In this document: piece after piece, positions 61,101-64,000 of the stretch | Layout: every line of letters begins with the position of its first letter | Position numbering within the stretch: the first letter of the stretch is position 1 | Source of the DNA: Escallonia rubra | Taxonomy: Eukaryota; Streptophyta; Magnoliopsida; Escalloniales; Escalloniaceae | Direction: 5' to 3' | Assembly: GCA_033065855.1 (NCBI GenBank) | Contig: JAVXUO010001211.1 | Span: 372,001 to 436,000 of the forward strand | Length of the DNA stretch: 64,000 nucleotides | Notes under the pieces: generated by a model | Databases searched by the model: none | What the model was told of the DNA's origin: nothing | The model's input: only the letters and a program-made list of their open reading frames with translations | Program-made: the position numbers and the translations under genes

Positions 61101-63717
61101 AACTTATCAGCGCCTTGTTAACATGATCTTCCATGATTTAATTGGGAGAAATATGGAGGTGTACGTGGATGACATGCTAGTCAAGAGTGAGGAAGCCGAA
61201 GCTCATGTGGAGGACCTCAAGGAAACCTTCAACATCCTAAGGGCCTATAACATGAAACTAAACCCGCTCAAGTGTGCGTTTGGTGTAGCGTCAGGGAAAT
61301 TCTTAGGATTCATGGTATCGCAGCGGGGTATAGAAGCAAACCCAGAGAAGATAGGCGCTATTCATGCCATGAAGTCGCCTAAGACAATTAAGCAGGTCCA
61401 GGAGCTTACAGGAAGAGTGGCGGCTTTGGGAAGGTTCATGTCCAAGTCCGCCGAAAAATGCCTCCCCTTTTTCAAAGCTATCAGGAAGGCAAGGGACTTC
61501 GAGTGGACTGAAGAATGCCAGAGATCGTTTGAAGAATTGAAGCAATACTTGTCGTCCCCGCCGCTCCTTACCAAACCGGTTACTGGGGAAAACTTATTCT
61601 TATACCTGTCGGTTAGTGAGGTAGCGATAAGCACGGTCTTAATCCGAGAGGAAGATGGCAAGCAAAGACCTGTTTACTACGTAAGCAAGGTCCTACAAGA
61701 CGTAGAAACCAGGTACCCCCGAATAGATAAGGTTGCCCTAGCTCTTATCATATCGGCGAGGAAATTGAGACCATATTTTCAGTCACACACCATCATCGTG
61801 TTGACTGACCAGCCATTGAGCAAAGTTCTACAAAATCCTGATGCGTCGGGGAGACTAGTAAACTGGTCCGTGGAACTAGGCGAGTTCGATATTCGGTATC
61901 AACCCCGTACAGCAATTAAGGCTCAAGCCTTATCAGATTTTGTTGTCGAATGCACAATACCAGTGAACCCCCCGAATCTGGTCCTTTCAGAAGTTTCGGA
62001 TCCTTGGCTCCTTTATGTTGATGGCTCTTCCAAGGTGGGAAGTAGCGGAGCCGGGCTTATATTAATCAGCCCCGAAAAGTTTGTGATCGAGTACGCCCTT
62101 CGCTTCAATTTCCAGGCATCAAACAATGAAGCTGAATACGAGGCACTCCTAGCGGGAATAAGGTTGGCACACTCTCTCAAAGTTGATTCTCTTTCCGTCC
62201 GCAGTGATTCTCAATTAATTGTGAACCATATCTCGGGAGAATATGGGGCAAAAGATGAGAGAATGGCCCAGTACCTCCAAGCTGTGAAAACGGAAGCCGC
62301 TTTGTTCAAAAATTTCGCCATCCGCCACATACCACGAGACCAAAATGCCCAAGCAGACTCGCTGTCAAGACTGACCTCCGAAGACATTGCGGAATTAAAT
62401 AGAGCGGTATACATTGAGTTCCTCCAAGAAAGAAGTATCCAGATCTCAAAGGAGGTCAATGTGATAGAAGAGGAACCTTGCTGGATGGACCCAATTATTC
62501 AGTACCTTGTCTCAGGAATATTACCGTCAGAAAGAAGCAGAGCTCGCAATTTACGTGCTAAAGCTGTTCGGTTTGCCCTGGTAGACGGGGTACTGTATAA
62601 AAAGTCTTTCAGTCTGCCATACCTAAAGTGCTTAAGCCCTAGAGAAGCAGATTATGCGTTACAGGAAGTCCACGAAGGGATTTGCGGACAACACTTGGGG
62701 GTAAGAAACCTGGCCCACAAAATCTTGCGGCAAGGTTATTATTGGCCAGGTATGCAGAAAGAAGCGATCAAATTTACAAAAAAGTGTGATCGTTGTCAAA
62801 AATTTGCTCCGCTGACGCACACGCCGGCAGCACCACTTAGCATCTTGACTTCCCCAATTCCGTTTGCGATGTGGGGAATGGATATTTTGGGCCCATTCCC
62901 GGTGGCCACTGGACAAAGGCGTTTTGTGATAGTCGCCATCGACTACTTCACGAAATGGGCTGAGGCCGAATCATTGGCCACTATAACAGCATCGAAATGC
63001 GAAGAGTTCTTCTGGAAGAACGTTGTTTGCCGCTTTGGGGTGCCGAAGATCCTAATCACAGATAACGGAAAGCAATTTGACAATTCCAACTTTCGAAGAT
63101 TTTGTGAAGGTCTCTCTATTGATCTCCGTTTTACATCGGTTGCTCACCCCCAATCCAATGGGCAGACAGAGAACATGAATCGTTCAATTCTTCAAGGGTT
63201 GAAAAGAAAGTTGGATGATGCAAAGGGGGCATGGGTTGATGAGCTTCCTAAAGTACTTTGGGCATACCGCACAACACCTCATTCTGTGACAGGTGAAACA
63301 CCATTCCTTTTATCTTTTGGTACAGAGGCGCTGCTACCAGTAGAAGTGGGCCTCCCCACGGTCCGAGTGTTACACTTCTCTGAAAAAGAAAATGAAGAGA
63401 ATCTCAGAGGAAACCTAGACCTATTAGATGATGCGCGAGCTCAAGCTTTAGATCGTATGATATCAACGAAACAGCGGGTTGCGAGATTCTATAATCGAAA
63501 GGTCCGAGTAAGGATGTTCAGAGTTGGTGATCTTGTCCTCAGAAAACTGGAAGTTTCAAACCCAAAGGCTGCTGTGGGGAAACTGTCCCCAAATTGGGAG
63601 GGACCTTATAAGATATCAAAAGTGCTCAGGCTAGGCGCTTATTCACTGGAAACACTTTCAGGGGAAGCGATCCCGCGAACATGGAATGCTGATAACTTGA
63701 GGAAATACTACCAGTAA
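58153..63717 (+). CDS. Gypsy (Tat-type) gag-pol polyprotein, intact
   Basis: The frame opens at 58060 inside the LTR, but the ATG at 58153 (MARQSSSNNTPVSRS) just after the primer site is the likely start, giving 1854 aa. Domains by residue: gag core about 255-350 (CDLYDGSGDPGEH); a Zn-knuckle-like CRYHNDHGHTTDNC at about 500-513; aspartic protease DNGSS at 636; reverse transcriptase about 870-1090 with YVDD at 1004-1007; RT-linked RNase H about 1136-1250; a second RNase H about 1285-1410 (LYVDGSS); integrase with zinc-binding H1507 and CDRC, and catalytic D1577, D1637, E1673 with 35 residues between the last two; then a C-terminal MRV.DLVLRK-type domain. No stop or frameshift is seen. It has no host role and could still be active. 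Confidence 0.93.
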   Translation: MARQSSSNNTPVSRSAQNRRTRSSGSRRRGRQSTPSQRYSSNDCINVTSVTPRMTESSQGTRSLTPPLKRGDLRHRLTRRLFDTPNAELTREIHELKDVVTTLQKQLERVVPTTSANHTHLDPSDLRLRLTSRSSYGRKNRSETDPDYQPGQESEKHVTRSGSRFRREESLEDSTNSPPVVGSENLGRRCAVQRHCPQGQIHTPTWKARPQGRPCHKAISKSSPEDSAPPREDSGYPLSKSIEKAKLPPNFRMPQCDLYDGSGDPGEHVYQFQTNMLLLQASDAVMCRAFPTTLRKAAHAWFKSLRPRSIHSFNQLSDLFQKHFVSSRTRRKNSASLLNVVQERNESLSRYLGRFNAATLEIDNLDESVKYTAFMRGLRPTSKFAFAVNKSPPGNMSALLDKANKYIQAEEYLETHNGQRGDNGHDQDKRIREVSPRVGQGSKRSRKDERRPKEMLDMKNLTSLTARPSQILHEIKDKEILERPEKMRSPPSKRDRNLWCRYHNDHGHTTDNCESLKRAIEALIKRGHLRGYVNRRNEKREVTPLGGKEDVQENAGVINTISGGIAAGGSSGQGRKAYAREIFTTMGPSTKKQKIEPAPTISFSDNDVGNTRIPHDDPLVITLRVGNFDMKRILVDNGSSAEILFYEAFQKMNIPADRLRRVEAPLYGFSNHPVACEGIIALPVIVGDPPTQAKLMLDFVVVRIPSAYNAILGRTALNQLKAVVSTYHMKMKFPTENGVGEVKGDQVVARQCYMASCRNRANETLMIEDLRDETKIERGKPAEDLTHIELYPGIQEKTVRIGTGLSDSLKLKLVDLLRSYADIFAWTASDMPGIDPEVITHKLNVDPGKKPVKQKKRTFAPERQVKIEEEVEKLLAAGFIEEISYPDWIANVVMVPKSSDRWRICIDFTDLNKACPKDSYPLPRIDILIDATSGHKLLSFMDAYSGYNQIKMCVDDIPKTSFITERGLYCYKVMPFGLKNAGATYQRLVNMIFHDLIGRNMEVYVDDMLVKSEEAEAHVEDLKETFNILRAYNMKLNPLKCAFGVASGKFLGFMVSQRGIEANPEKIGAIHAMKSPKTIKQVQELTGRVAALGRFMSKSAEKCLPFFKAIRKARDFEWTEECQRSFEELKQYLSSPPLLTKPVTGENLFLYLSVSEVAISTVLIREEDGKQRPVYYVSKVLQDVETRYPRIDKVALALIISARKLRPYFQSHTIIVLTDQPLSKVLQNPDASGRLVNWSVELGEFDIRYQPRTAIKAQALSDFVVECTIPVNPPNLVLSEVSDPWLLYVDGSSKVGSSGAGLILISPEKFVIEYALRFNFQASNNEAEYEALLAGIRLAHSLKVDSLSVRSDSQLIVNHISGEYGAKDERMAQYLQAVKTEAALFKNFAIRHIPRDQNAQADSLSRLTSEDIAELNRAVYIEFLQERSIQISKEVNVIEEEPCWMDPIIQYLVSGILPSERSRARNLRAKAVRFALVDGVLYKKSFSLPYLKCLSPREADYALQEVHEGICGQHLGVRNLAHKILRQGYYWPGMQKEAIKFTKKCDRCQKFAPLTHTPAAPLSILTSPIPFAMWGMDILGPFPVATGQRRFVIVAIDYFTKWAEAESLATITASKCEEFFWKNVVCRFGVPKILITDNGKQFDNSNFRRFCEGLSIDLRFTSVAHPQSNGQTENMNRSILQGLKRKLDDAKGAWVDELPKVLWAYRTTPHSVTGETPFLLSFGTEALLPVEVGLPTVRVLHFSEKENEENLRGNLDLLDDARAQALDRMISTKQRVARFYNRKVRVRMFRVGDLVLRKLEVSNPKAAVGKLSPNWEGPYKISKVLRLGAYSLETLSGEAIPRTWNADNLRKYYQ

Positions 63718-64000
63718 ATTCTTAAGGAAAAGCGAAGACATTCTTCTTATTATTTTTGGGGGAAGTAGCATAAAAGCATAGTTGGATGTAAAGAAGAAGT
63801 GTCTCAGTTATAATGAAATTCAACAAAAGTTTGAAGTTTGAAGCATTTCATTTCATCTATTTATACATCTTCATTCCTGTGAGAAAGACCAGTTGCTTAC
63901 ATTAGCATATCAATTTCTGGCCACTTTAACTAATGATATGTATGTTCTCAAGAACGACAGACATCTAATATCCGAGCAGACTGCCCGAACAGACTGCTCG
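63718..64000 (+). other. Gypsy element region after gag-pol
   Basis: This is AT-rich noncoding sequence between the pol stop and the unseen 3' LTR. A GGGGGAAG purine run at 63760-63767 is too far from the edge to be proven as the polypurine tract. Confidence 0.5.

Larger units (their letters stand above)
57732..64000 (+). mobile_element. Ty3/gypsy retrotransposon, Tat type, 3' end outside window
   Basis: The element has a 5' LTR (57732-58120), a primer site directly after it, and a single uninterrupted gag-pol frame (58153-63717). The 3' untranslated region continues to the window edge. An extra plant-like RNase H domain between the RT-linked RNase H and integrase places it in the Tat group. 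The intact frame of 1854 codons argues for a recent insertion. The target duplication and LTR divergence cannot be measured because the 3' LTR is not in view. Confidence 0.9.

Noticed and set aside
58101..62916. Several minus-strand frames inside the gypsy element
   Set aside because: They are antisense shadows of the gag-pol frame.

Overview
The window is nuclear DNA of a flowering plant, most likely a eudicot. It has AT-rich intergenic DNA, small spliced genes with GT-AG introns, and many plant-type transposons (CACTA, copia, gypsy, hAT, Mutator, Stowaway, SINE). Nothing bacterial or viral was seen. The species cannot be fixed from the sequence alone.

Layout. 1-3016 is the 3' part of a decayed CACTA transposon. 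It is followed 74 bp later by a short, complete but internally deleted copia element (3091-4469) with a matching target-site duplication (TSD). 4.5-10.3 kb is mostly gene-free and holds a copia 5' end and a probable Pack-MULE carrying a NEK-kinase exon fragment. 10.4-35 kb is a cluster of six genes for AOP-like 2-oxoglutarate/Fe(II) dioxygenases, called A to F here: A minus, B plus, C to F minus. All six have three exons with identical intron phases and an intact HxD...H iron triad. A and B are head to head and form a divergent subtype. They are separated by a three-level transposon nest (12473-16429): a solo LTR inside a Mutator-like element inside a hAT element. 35.6-47.2 kb has no gene I can support. 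It contains a second copy of that Mutator family, a SINE with a 12-bp TSD, a Stowaway remnant and two hAT elements lying 28 bp apart. 48.07-56.60 kb (minus) is a full-size ABCG/PDR transporter gene of 24 exons (about 1456 aa) whose phases all close, except that one intron starts with AT instead of GT. From 57732 to the right edge is a young-looking Ty3/gypsy element of the Tat type: 5' LTR, primer site and one uninterrupted gag-pol frame with an extra RNase H. Its 3' LTR lies outside the window.

How it fits together. The dioxygenases look like a tandemly expanded specialised-metabolism family. The PDR transporter next door could export a product, but that is only inference from position. Transposons have shaped the region by enlarging the shared A/B promoter interval, copying a kinase exon and adding small duplications. 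I found no evidence of a wholly new kind of system. The best leads are the A/B subtype with a changed 2-oxoglutarate-binding position, the damaged splice donor in the PDR gene, and the dated nest between A and B.

All exon boundaries were derived by eye from splice consensus, reading-frame closure and similarity between the copies.
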